Assembly (NCBI GenBank): GCA_938743325.2
Contig: OW568895.1
Location: 374,501-438,500, forward strand
Direction of reading: 5' to 3'
Source: Pycnococcus provasolii
Taxonomy: Eukaryota > Chlorophyta > Pseudoscourfieldiophyceae > Pseudoscourfieldiales > Pycnococcaceae
DNA: 64,000 nt
Shown one piece after another: positions 27,301 through 35,686 of the stretch. Both the position numbers and the translations under genes were made by a program. Position 1 is the first letter of the stretch, and each line of letters begins with the position of its first letter. Under the pieces are notes generated by a model. It made no database searches and was not told where the DNA came from. It saw only the letters and a list, made by a program, of their open reading frames with translations.

Positions 27301-28943
27301 CCAGGCTTCGAAGCGTCCGCGGAGCTGGAAAGGTCAGACTCAAGCACGTCGAGCATGTGCAACGAGAACACGTTGCCTCCAAGCTCGTCGTTTCCACCGA
27401 ACACGTACAAGTCCTTGTCGTTGAGGATATTCATTGTGTGATTATAACGCGGCGGCGGAGCGCGTCCCGTCGTCGCGAGTTCCTGCCAAACGAATGTTTT
27501 CAAGTCGAGAACGAAGAGGTCATTCAGAATGAAGTTGCTCTTGCCGCCGTGCACGAAAAAGTGGGTTGCGGTGGCTTGCGCGGCTGGCTGCTGGCGTGGT
27601 CCGGGAACGCTGCCCGACACGGGTGGCGAGGTCCACGTCATCGTCTCGAGATCGAACAGGTAGAGGTCGTTCAGGCGCTGTCCGCTTCCCGACCCGCCAA
27701 AGACGAGCACCTGGTCGCCGCACATGCTCATATGCGCGTGCTCGCGCGGCGTGGGGATGATGCCCTCCATGTTCGGCTTGGACCACGTCCACTCGGTGCG
27801 CTCCGCGCTGCTCATGTCGAGGATGTACAGATCGTTGAGGCGCTTGCGCTCGCCGCTGCGTCCGCCGAACACGATGAACGACTTTGTCTTGGGGTCGTAG
27901 CACGCCGAGTGTGCGTCGCGCGGGCTCGGCGCGCCTGGAATCTGCATGAGTTCCCAGTTCATGCGGTCGGTGTTGATGTACCACAGCTCGCCGCTCTTGA
28001 CGCGGTCGACGCGCCTCGTGCCTCCGAACACCAGGACGATGGACGGGCCGCACGGCGTGAGCGTTAAGTCGTCGCGGAGCAGGCACTTGTTCGTTCCCTC
28101 CTCCGCGTCGTGCAGCACCTTCACCTTGTACTCGATCCAGTTGCCTGTCTGCGTGCCGATGGGCTTGAGGCGCTCAATCTCCTCGAGGCGGTCACGCTCC
28201 TCCTCCTCTCTGAGAAATTCGAGGAACTTTCCAATCTCGAGCTCGCACTTGGACCGAAACGGCTCTCGCAGGTCGTTGTGTCGACAGTCGAGGTGCCGAA
28301 GGTTCTTGAGGTTGCCCAGTACGGGCGGAACGGCGACAAGGTTGTTGCTGGTGACGTCGATGCGAACGAGCTTGGAGAGCTTTCCCAGCTCCACTGGAAG
28401 CTTGTCGAGTCGATTGGTGGACATGTCGATGCGCTGCAAGTTCTTCGCTTGCACCACCTCGTGTGGTATTTGGCTAATCTCGTTGTTCTCGAAGTTGATG
28501 GCGGTAAGCGTCTCCACCCCGAACAGCTTCGCGTTGATCGCCTTGAGGCGGTTACCGGAGAAGTCCACCTCTCTCAGGTTGCGCAAGGTTGCGACAACGT
28601 CGTCAATCTCGGACAGAAGGTTTCCGCTCATTTCGAGAATCTGCACGCGCGGCAGTTTCGCGAGCACCGGCGGTATCGTCTCGAACTTGTTGAAGTTCAG
28701 TTTGAGTACCTTGAGCGTCTTGAGCTCCGCGATTTCGTCGGGCAGGTTCGCGAGTCCGTTGCTCCTGAGGTCGAGCTCTTGGAGCGTCGCACACGTCTGT
28801 TGTATTTTCGCGACGAGCGCGGGTGTAATTTCCGAGACATTGAGGTAGCTGAGGTTGAGTTTGTTGGACTTGCGTGCGTCTGCGAGCCGTTCGGCTAAGA
28901 CGTCGTCAGGCAAGCCAAAGTTCTGAGCACCTTTGCCCGCCAT
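24387..28943 (-). CDS. DRC7: LRR-kelch-DRC7-like axonemal protein
   Basis: A 1518-residue single-exon protein from the ATG at 28943. Residues 20-245 are about ten leucine-rich repeats (LDLRSNGLANLPDEI, MSGNLLSEID and so on). Residues 290-520 form a kelch propeller (LVFGGTRR, FIVFGGRSG, LVFGGSGSG, YVFGGNDELGG). The C-terminal two-thirds resembles DRC7/CCDC135 (Chlamydomonas FAP50), a subunit of the nexin-dynein regulatory complex linking axonemal doublets: a transglutaminase-like region with GVGYDAYVCVGYAP near 780 and RVHAWVLVLGG near 890, then a conserved block and a coiled coil (about 1340-1500). The transglutaminase-type catalytic triad is not obvious, so a structural role is likely. Animal DRC7 is shorter and lacks the LRR-kelch part. 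The gene is divergent from LC1, another axonemal gene. The DRC7 assignment rests on pattern memory. Confidence 0.8.
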   Translation of the reverse strand: MAGKGAQNFGLPDDVLAERLADARKSNKLNLSYLNVSEITPALVAKIQQTCATLQELDLRSNGLANLPDEIAELKTLKVLKLNFNKFETIPPVLAKLPRVQILEMSGNLLSEIDDVVATLRNLREVDFSGNRLKAINAKLFGVETLTAINFENNEISQIPHEVVQAKNLQRIDMSTNRLDKLPVELGKLSKLVRIDVTSNNLVAVPPVLGNLKNLRHLDCRHNDLREPFRSKCELEIGKFLEFLREEEERDRLEEIERLKPIGTQTGNWIEYKVKVLHDAEEGTNKCLLRDDLTLTPCGPSIVLVFGGTRRVDRVKSGELWYINTDRMNWELMQIPGAPSPRDAHSACYDPKTKSFIVFGGRSGERKRLNDLYILDMSSAERTEWTWSKPNMEGIIPTPREHAHMSMCGDQVLVFGGSGSGQRLNDLYLFDLETMTWTSPPVSGSVPGPRQQPAAQATATHFFVHGGKSNFILNDLFVLDLKTFVWQELATTGRAPPPRYNHTMNILNDKDLYVFGGNDELGGNVFSLHMLDVLESDLSSSADASKPGTGAMGVVKQTQQSEWTEMESELVYSETRRSCFRENTLVLFQQGSKFQNATRAGDDASIGALFYDTCKTVHVDELAEKVLDEESFKPPNAKMLRVKHTMRTQLAQMPKSSTSVTKKEQIMLDYVDDYRRTFIELYPTRRPLLLFPPNECGVEKFICTTIRPTQLPFQELYNFKESVEYISNFMSYEILEDPRQYPTHIPSPYSVLQWQKGDAFDIAIVMVSLLAGVGYDAYVCVGYAPKAVTVNDQSKTECPILEAERLAKAAGPKQEETFEKPSKYLITEAAVLESAFERAQLAQTEAAQTVESAGGIDEEGFGDAFGEEKDMMDPMMEEYSLDEERFLDGQRVHAWVLVLGGKREVPENVFVEPSTGRCYGTDESPYEGIEAIFSSENYWVNMQKNCIGGQGKPLRGISFELTDPVKWETVIDEVKFSESDRPKTSAASTAGDAGGEGSADDEAVAATPAAGDLPPMTPGSGPGTAPGSKPGTAGQMTSEEPVETLYMPDLPARWVTKLVLPREAFDVRCPRGAKVTNYKKCQHEIFAMFGECAQWNGLVSRLTVYTSNARTMVEELREEFHRRKDKLRERITFPEKNMIVERFDPGSSNGLMELVTVHGVQRTATFYQSARLDGLVKREENIGQKMIETFEGRDDQLIYRSVSYFPRQQLAPEPESDKPVNPNRLNRKKKVEEPLQPIRKMTEKFSQVLPDEYSGGAGGGTSALDKKEQLARRTFYVSLGQIKLQFHYGMSRITASTRHYTKDGVTNIVNVDPLEEAPRDSELYEEFQALVESERKCMNDVRDSEKQIQDMIQTRSKEEQNIVLLSPYYDIVRCKTELSEEDEAEGEEKQESDYLSPFLPPMIAGQSITSGQAFEVRDKALRALQDRLIERANIIQARHDEQTALLAKRQANFQRDRDTMNRHEEEEYERECDEAMFRIQILEQRLKRHEEQALQRFYDLDAKLRQDPRLAFLLVQGG

Positions 28944-30615
28944 GGTACCAGCCTGGGGGGCAGCAGACCCAAACGTTAGCCGCTAACGCAATACACCGCT
29001 GGCGCCGACGACGACGGACGGCGACGGACGGCGACGACGACGGCGAGTGCAAGCCGCAGGAAGGGGGAGGTTATTTTAACTGTACTATGAGAGCGATGGA
29101 TCCGGTCGGCCTTGGGGAAAAACCCCGAAGGATTTAGTCCATAGGATAAGTCCATGAAATCCTGTAATTCAATACAGGGGCCGCCGTTCCCGAGCTCGTT
29201 TTCAGAAACAGAATGGGTGGATCCCCCAAGGTGGAAGGAAACGGTAGGGCAGTCGTCGTCGCCTTTTAGGAGGGGGAATTGGGGGGGTCCCACAGGACAC
29301 AGCTTGCCCTTGTGGTGAGGCGGAGGCTCCTCACGCACTACTGTACTACGGACTGATACACGCATACATGAGGCACGTTGGTCCACCGCTTGTACACGGA
29401 GCGTGTGCACAGGTGACAGGGGACAGGGGACTGGAGGAGGCCACTCGGCCACTCGGCCACTGGCCACGGCGGGCAAGAAGCACGGGCACTTATTAAGTGG
29501 CTTGGGCGCAAGGGGCAAGGCTCCAGAGTCCAGAGGCGTCCTGCGCATGGCGTTTCTCATTCGCCTTCCTTCCCAGTTCCCATGCATGGCCAACCGTTGA
29601 ATGGTGTTTGCAACTTCTTGCTTGCACCTTGCAACTTGCAAGCCCACTAGCCCAGCCGATAAGCTTCATAGTACTAAGAACAGGGAGGAGTCGTGCAGTC
29701 GTGTGTCCTCTGTTGTCTTTGTCGTTGCGATGCGATGCCTAACCTTATTCGAAAGACTGTCGGAGACTCACCGATGCATGCCCGATGGGAGTGAGAACAT
29801 GCACGTGATTCTGGTCGGCCTCAAGGGGGAACTTGGCACGGCTGGACGACGACGACTAGCGTAGAACTCCGACCTAACCAAACAGCTTGATGAGGGCAAG
29901 CTCGAGGTCAGTAGTACGACTCATGATCAGTCGTGCTTTTCTCACGCTGCCTCGAGGCGTCGTCGTGTTCGTGCTGGTGACTCTCTCTATTTTGGTTTGT
30001 CCCACATACTGTAACCAGACAGACGTGTTGTATAATATAATGCCTTCGGAATCCTGTACTGTACCGCTAACCTGCCTGGGCTTGGAGGGTGGTACAATAA
30101 AGCAACCGTCCCACCGTACCGTACCGTACTGTCTCGTGAAAGTGCACGAAAGTCCCGTTTTGCTCGCTGGCCGTGGAACGAACCAACCACTCACTCGTCT
30201 GGCTGTCTGGTGCAGCAGGTTGGTGCAGCTGGCTGGCTGGCCACTACGCTACCTTCTGTCCGAGACTGACTTCAGCGAGGAGGAGGAGGCGAAACCAGTG
30301 CAGTGCAGTGCAGTGCACTGGAGTACACTGGTAGACCACTAGACCAGTGCTCTGTGCTCTGTGCTCTGTGCTCTGCTGAGTGGTGAACTCGAAGCTCTTC
30401 TTCACCAACAGAGCTCTCTTATTCCTCGGAGCTTTCTCGGACAGAGCAGCGCAACAACCCTCCTCATACTGTACAACCCTCCTCGGCTCGGAGCTCGTTG
30501 CTCGTTGCCCTTGCAGTTCCGAAGCTCTAAAACGTCCTGCCTGGCCTCGAGGCTCTCCACTTAGGCTCGTCTCCTCTTAAGGTTAAGTTCGGCTTAGTTT
30601 TGTTATTAGAAGAAG
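28944..30615. other. divergent intergenic stretch between two ciliary genes
   Basis: 1.67 kb between the start of the DRC7-like gene (minus) and LC1 (plus). It contains GACGACGG repeats (28995-29045), AAACCCCGAA at 29120, GTGCAGTGCAGTGCAGTG (30297-30317) and four GTGCTCT heptamers (30346-30374). Open frames at 28976-29647 and 29887-30342 show no domain and are not called. Confidence 0.55.
29120..29129. promoter_or_regulatory. candidate upstream element AAACCCCGAA
   Basis: Exact decamer 177 bp upstream of the DRC7-like start at 28943. Confidence 0.3.
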
Positions 30616-31635
30616 ATGGCGAAGGCGACGACCGTCAAGGAGGCGATCAAGAACTTCGAAACGGCCAAGGGTGTCAAGGCGCCGGAGGTGGAGAAGGTAA
30701 GCGTGGTGTCGTGTCGTGTCGTGTCGTGTGGTGTGGTGGCCGGGAGAGTGAGTGAGTGAGAGCTCGAGAGAGAGAGAGAGAGTAGCTGCTTGGTTGCGCA
30801 ACGCGCTTCAAGCTCTTCGGCCGCTCTTGGGAAAGACAGGTGGAGGAGCTGTGAACGCACATCGCATACACGCCAACGCGTTTACGGTCGCCTCAAGGTC
30901 GCCGTGTGGCGTGGTGTGGTGTGGCTCTCCGCGGTCGGCGCGCGTAAACTGCACGGCGGCTTTGTTGCGCTGTGTTGTGCACAGCATGGCGCGTGCTCAA
31001 GCACCAGCTGCCGGGCGCGCTTCGTTTTTGCCTCGTGAGAAACACCAGCGAGGTGAACCACAACACAACACGTCTAAGCTAACCAACACACCACTTTCAC
31101 ACCATCCTTTCTTACGACCCAGGTGGAGCTGTGGGGACAGATTCCTCCCATCGAGAAGCTTGATGCGACGCTGTCCACTCTCAAGGCTTGCAAGCACCTC
31201 GCGCTGTCGACGAACAACATTGAGAAGATCTCGAGTCTGAGCGGCATGGACGAGCTGAAGATTCTGAGTCTTGGACGAAACCAAATCAAGAAGATTGAAA
31301 ACCTGGACGGTGTTGCGGACACGCTCGACGAGCTGTGGGTTTCGTACAACTTCGTCGAGGGTCTCAAGGGTATCGAGAAGCTGCACAACCTGCGCGTTCT
31401 CTACTTGTCGAACAACAAAATCAAGGAGTTCGACGCGCTCGAGCCGCTCAAGGCGCTCGAGAAGCTCGAGGACCTGCTCCTCGTCGGCAACCCGCTTTAT
31501 CCGGACAAGTCGGAGAACCCCACGCAGCTCGGCAGCGCATACCGCATCGAGGTGTTGAAGCGCGTGCCTCAGCTGAAGAAGCTCGACGGCATTCCCGTTG
31601 ACATGGACGAGCGCGAGGCGGCGGAGGCTGCGTAG
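30616..31635 (+). CDS. DNAL1: axonemal outer-arm dynein light chain 1 (LC1/DNAL1), two exons
   Basis: Exon 1 is 30616-30696 (27 codons) and exon 2 is 31123-31635. The intron of 426 bp has GTAAGC and CCCAG borders and phase 0. The joined protein has 197 residues, matching Chlamydomonas LC1 at about 198. The N-terminus MAKATTVKEAIKNFE and the block PPIEKLDATLSTLKACKHLA are characteristic of LC1. Leucine-rich repeats follow (LALSTNNIEKISSL, ILSLGRNQIKKIENL, LYLSNNKIKEFDAL), with the C-terminal cap VDMDERE. LC1 is an SDS22-like LRR protein bound to the gamma heavy chain of outer-arm dynein near the microtubule-binding domain, and it tunes beating. Its presence shows the organism builds motile flagella with outer arms. 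It lies head to head with the DRC7-like gene. Confidence 0.95.
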
Positions 31636-32750
31636 ACGCACGCAGCCCAGCGCTGTGCTCGTGCTGGCTGACACGACACACCTCAACTGCAGTCTGTCGT
31701 TTGTTAGCGGAGCCTGGGACTCTGTAAAATGCATATTTTCACACCTTAATTCACACAAATTTCTACTCATATCATTCATATGTAAATAGCCGCCGCGTCG
31801 CCGCGCCGACCGCCGCGCATACTTAATACAACAGGGCCACACGATACGATACGGTCATACGGCGGCACACTTCTTCTTCGGCGGGTTATTTTGCTTATTT
31901 TACCTCAGATGCATATTTACTTGTCACAAGTCACACGCAGTCACAAGTCACAACAACTTGAGCAAATAAATACAAGTTACTTCTTGTATACAACTTGTAG
32001 GTCAAGAAGTTTGCAAGACTCATCTTCCACGTGTGCACTTATTATATGTATATACATACTCGTCCGGACTATCCTCGTCGTCGTAGTACTTACTTTAAAG
32101 TCGTCACTCACTCACTCAGAGACTTGTGAGCTATGACTTGTGACTTGTGAGTGAGGTGCTACGAAGCTCAAGTAGTAAGTACCACCAACTGCTTGTACAT
32201 AGTACAAACTTACAAGTAAGTTGACCACTTAGTAGTGGCACTACTACTTAGTAGTTAGTGAATAATTTTTAATAATACATAATATAAGAGCGACTCTCTG
32301 AGTGACTGAGTCTCTGACGAGTGACGACGTGTCGGGCGTCGGCGTGGACCGCGTGACGCACTGACGCCGGGCAGTCGCACACACTACTACTGCAAGTCAG
32401 CAACTAAGTCTAAGAGCTCGCGGCCAGCAAGTGCCGCTCAGGCGCTCACGAATAGTAGGAGACGTACGTAGTCGCCAGGAGCTTCGATATTGTTGTGAGA
32501 CCTGTCACGTACATACACGTTACTACAAGTAAGTACTGCTTACAAGTTGTAAACAGCTCGTGAAGACGTGTTCAAAGAACCTCCGCCACGGGCCCACGGC
32601 GCACGAACCGAATCCCTCCTCCTCTAAATAAACTTCTGTTTAGGGGTTTGGATTTCATTGTTGTTGAGTTCGGGGGTCCCCCATTTTCGGGGGGGTGAGG
32701 TGGTTCGTCATATTTTGCTGGATTGTGTGGCGCCGCCGCTGTCGTCCGCC
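31636..32750. other. AT-rich intergenic stretch
   Basis: No gene. It is rich in short diverged repeats: CACAAGTCACAA (31920-31955), ACTTACAAGTAAGT and TACTTAGTAGTTAG palindromic words (32160-32265), and GTGACTGAGTCTCTGACGAG (32300). A G-rich block, GGGGGTCCCCCATTTTCGGGGGGG, lies at 32670-32695, 60 bp before the next ATG. Confidence 0.55.
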
Positions 32751-33836
32751 ATGCCGTTCGCGTTCCTTCTGTGCACTTCGAGCTCCGTGGACGTGAACAC
32801 GTCTTCACTACAGGTGTACCGCACGTTCCTGGAGACGCTTAGTTCGGTATCAGCGATGTCGTCGTCATCAGGCGTTGTGCCCTCGTTCTCTCTCGTCATC
32901 AACGGGTCTCTCTTGTGCTCGCTCGGACACTCTGCGGGATCACTTGTCCCAGCGGCTAGAAGGGGCCTGCTCACTTCACTCACGTCGTCGTCGTCATCAT
33001 CCTCAAGACACTTCTCGGGGGGATCTGGCTTACTCGTTGATTCCCTTCTTGCCCTCGACGCTTCTCTGAAGTCGTGTCGCTCGATTTTGGATGTTGTCGT
33101 CATTTTGACACCAGAAACAGCGGTGTTAGACAGTACCAGTAGCACAATTACTGTCCCAGGCGCAGACGGCGTGCTGCCTTCATCAAAGGCAAAGGTGAGA
33201 ATGCACTTCCTCGTCGTGGGTGCGACGAACACGATGCACGCACTCGCCGAAATTGCAGCCACCACGGGAGGCAGGATGTGCTTCGTGCACGCGAACAACG
33301 AAACGAACGAAAGGAAGCGAAAACGCGACGAAGACAACTCGGAGCCTGAATGTGTCGGCGTTTCCCCGCAGGTGGCAGCGCGCGCGGTCGCGACGACGCG
33401 CGCGGGAACAAGGAACGTGCACCTGCGACTCGGACCGTTGGAAAGCGGCGCGCTATCCGCCTACCCGCCCTTGCCTCACCCACTCGGCGAAAACACGACA
33501 CTGGAAGTTTGCGCCTTCGCGACGTGGGAAGACGTCGGGAAACTGCACGACGCGAAGACTTGGCACGTGCTCGCGCCACCACGCGACAAGCCACAGCTAC
33601 GGATGCGTGAAGCCGCGGAGGAGGAGGGCGGTGCCCTTCGCTGGGAGGATGCGCCTTCTCCAGCACCGCCAGTGCTGCACAGCATGATGCTCTGCGCATT
33701 CGGTGCACACGCGCCTCCTGATGTAGACAACACGGCAGCCGCAGGCGATGTGGCTATCGTGCGCATTGGTGAAAATAACGACTCACGTGTCGGGCTACTG
33801 TACAGTCAACGCTCGCAGCTTGTGCTGCAAATGTAA
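32751..33836 (+). CDS. hypothetical protein, possible degenerate VWA-like domain
   Basis: A 361-residue frame from the ATG at 32751 (GCC-ATG-C). It opens with a beta strand, MPFAFLLCTSSSVDVNTSSL, where a von Willebrand A domain would carry DxSxS. A second strand, SFSLVINGSLLCSLG, lies near 50, a Ser-run linker and helix near 85-120, then strands DVVVILTPETAV and MHFLVVGATNTMHALAEIAA (near 165), GGRMCFVHAN. That order fits a Rossmann-like VWA fold as in Integrator or TFIIH accessory subunits, but the metal-binding Asp is absent from the first motif. A basic KRKRDEDNSEPE insert near 192 could be a nuclear localisation signal. The C-terminal half is beta-rich and unassigned. The fold is a tentative reading. 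Confidence 0.55.
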   Translation: MPFAFLLCTSSSVDVNTSSLQVYRTFLETLSSVSAMSSSSGVVPSFSLVINGSLLCSLGHSAGSLVPAARRGLLTSLTSSSSSSSRHFSGGSGLLVDSLLALDASLKSCRSILDVVVILTPETAVLDSTSSTITVPGADGVLPSSKAKVRMHFLVVGATNTMHALAEIAATTGGRMCFVHANNETNERKRKRDEDNSEPECVGVSPQVAARAVATTRAGTRNVHLRLGPLESGALSAYPPLPHPLGENTTLEVCAFATWEDVGKLHDAKTWHVLAPPRDKPQLRMREAAEEEGGALRWEDAPSPAPPVLHSMMLCAFGAHAPPDVDNTAAAGDVAIVRIGENNDSRVGLLYSQRSQLVLQM

Positions 33837-33953
33837 ATCCCCTTATGATGTTTTTCTGTGTGCAAATTATATTCTCGCCAAATTGGTCATCAAAACCCCA
33901 AGGTTGTTCATTAGATCAATTTTTTCTCTTTCTAAAACAAAAAGTGCTCAGCG

Positions 33954-34566
33954 ATGGCGGCTTCGGTACAAGCGAATGTGTTCTTCGCAAACGAGCGCAC
34001 GTACGTCTCGTGGATGCACATGGCGACGACGATGGCGGGTGTCGGTAAGTCGTGATTGGCGTTAGCTAGAAACTGCAGAATCGGCACAATAGATCTGCTT
34101 ATGTTCATCTCATGATCATCAACCGCCGATTACTAAACACATTCATCCCAACACGCACGTAATAGGGTCAACGCTGGTCGGCGTAATGGCGCCTTCTGCG
34201 ATTATGACTATGAACCGTGGGAGCAGTGATGCAACGACGTCGTCGGCACTTCTGGCGAACGTTCGATTCTCATTCTTCGTGAGCGTTGTGCTTCTGGTAG
34301 TCGCCTTGATCGTCGCGATCTATGCCATCAGGCTCTTTCACCACCGCACGCGTGTGCTGAAACTAAGCGAGGATGACCATAACATGGGCAGGAGTGACCT
34401 GGCGGCAATCAATACTATACCACAGGTGGTGGTTGGATGCTTTGTTGCTCTCGGCATGCTAAGCATATTCGTCGTGGGCTTCTGGCAGCTTATCATTTGC
34501 ATTCGATTCATTCACAGCCACGACGCATCAAAGAAGTGGTACCACTACTACTACTACGCTCGCTAA
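33954..34566 (+). CDS. VTC1: VTC1-like DUF202 membrane protein (polyphosphate machinery), two exons
   Basis: Exon 1 is 33954-34044 and exon 2 is 34166-34566. The intron of 121 bp has GTAAGT and AATAG borders, and the codon split across it restores the frame. The product is 163 residues. The N-terminus NVFFANERTYVSWMHMATTM is the signature of the VTC1/DUF202 family (NERTxLSW, followed by the first TM helix). Three TM spans follow, about 24-45, 64-85 and 120-145, with HHRTRVLK between the second and third. VTC1 is the small subunit of the vacuolar transporter chaperone, which makes polyphosphate and passes it into acidocalcisome-type vacuoles; basic residues of the helices line the channel. No SPX or polymerase subunit is in the window. 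Confidence 0.85.
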
Positions 34567-34584
34567 TAAGATCGCTGCCGAACT

Positions 34585-34700
34585 GCTCATTCAGTAACTC
34601 GCAACTCATATTCACCATCCAGCCCATCAGTGGACGCGCTTTTGTACATGGCGCTGCTGATTTCGTAGGTCGTTGGTCGTTCCACTCCCGGTCTTCCCGG
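34585..34700 (+). repeat. dispersed 3'-flanking repeat, copy 3
   Basis: CTCATTCAGTAACTCG begins about 17 bases after the stop at 34566. CACCATCCAGCCCATC follows, then CTTTTGTACATGGCGCTGCTGATTTCGTAGG, which matches the second half of copy 1 at 3480-3525. Confidence 0.5.
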
Positions 34701-35181
34701 ACGTGCCCAAATCAAAACCCGATATTCAAAACACGTTGTTACTGTGAGCTCTTTCTTTCTCCTCTTCTGTCCACACTCGGATTCCTTCACACTCACTCAT
34801 TGAGGAGGCATTTTATTGAGGAACACGAGCATGCATGGAGCGAGGCACTCATCAAGTGACACTCATCAAAAAAGCTTGCGGTGAAAAGGTATGACTCAAG
34901 CAAAGCCAGCAGCAACACCAAGAAGGCAATGCCGTGCCGTGCCAAACGTCGCGACGGTCGCGTTCATCATCTTCATCTTCATCTTCTTCATCATCTTCGC
35001 TGATCATTCGCTGGTCTCTTCCCATGTTGGTTTTCGCCTGGCTCGCTTGCTCGGCTGCTCGCTTGCAGGTTCACCCTTGGAGGTTCACCAAGGTGCTCGG
35101 TGCTCAATCAAGTCGTCGGAATAATGTCTGATGTCTGATATCGAATTGTCGATACCAGTCGATCATCGTCGTCGGGAAAAC

Positions 35182-35238
35182 ATCCTCGTCGGGAACCTCG
35201 TCGTCGGGAACCTCGGGAACCTCGTCGGGAACATCCTC
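35182..35238. repeat. 12-bp minisatellite (CCTCGTCGGGAA)
   Basis: About five imperfect copies of CCTCGTCGGGAA, with GTC insertions and a CCTCGGGAA variant. Confidence 0.8.
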
Positions 35239-35686
35239 GTCATTCCTCACATTCCTACGGTAGTAGGAAGTACGACTGCTTCGTCTATGTATATATTCTT
35301 GACCACCTTCGGCTTCTGATCAACTAAGCCTATGTAAGGCGCAGATCAAGTTGCCATGCAAGTTGACAAGAGCTCTTGCAAAACCGTGCTGAAAAAGGTG
35401 AAACACACTAACACAGTACTACCTTCCTACACATACGGCCTGGCCGCGCCTTGCTTTCCCGAAGTGTTTCTTGAGCGAATTATTCACGCAACCTCCTCTT
35501 GGTGAGCTCGTTCTCGGGCTTGAAGAAAGAGCTTGAAGTGTATCTGTGCGAATAAAGCTTAGTGTGCTGTGATCTGCACACACACACATTTACATTCTCC
35601 TCCGCGTGTGTATCTGCTGTAGTGAAAACACGGTGTCGGGACGTGTGCCTCAGTGAGTGTTCGTGTTCGTGTTCGTGTTATACCCT

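Larger units (their letters stand above)
34567..35686. other. intergenic stretch with a dispersed repeat and minisatellite
   Basis: The third copy of the dispersed 3' repeat is at 34585-34700 (listed separately). A 12-bp CCTCGTCGGGAA minisatellite spans 35182-35238. (TTCATC)n lies near 34970-34995 and TTCGTG units at 35659-35678. No gene is supported. Confidence 0.6.

Noticed and set aside
28976-29647. 223-codon minus-strand frame
   Set aside because: No recognisable domain and mixed low-complexity composition; it lies in the divergent gap and lacks support.
29887-30342. 151-codon plus-strand frame with a hydrophobic start
   Set aside because: The signal-like start is tempting, but the rest follows GTACCGTACC/GTGCAGTGC simple repeats.
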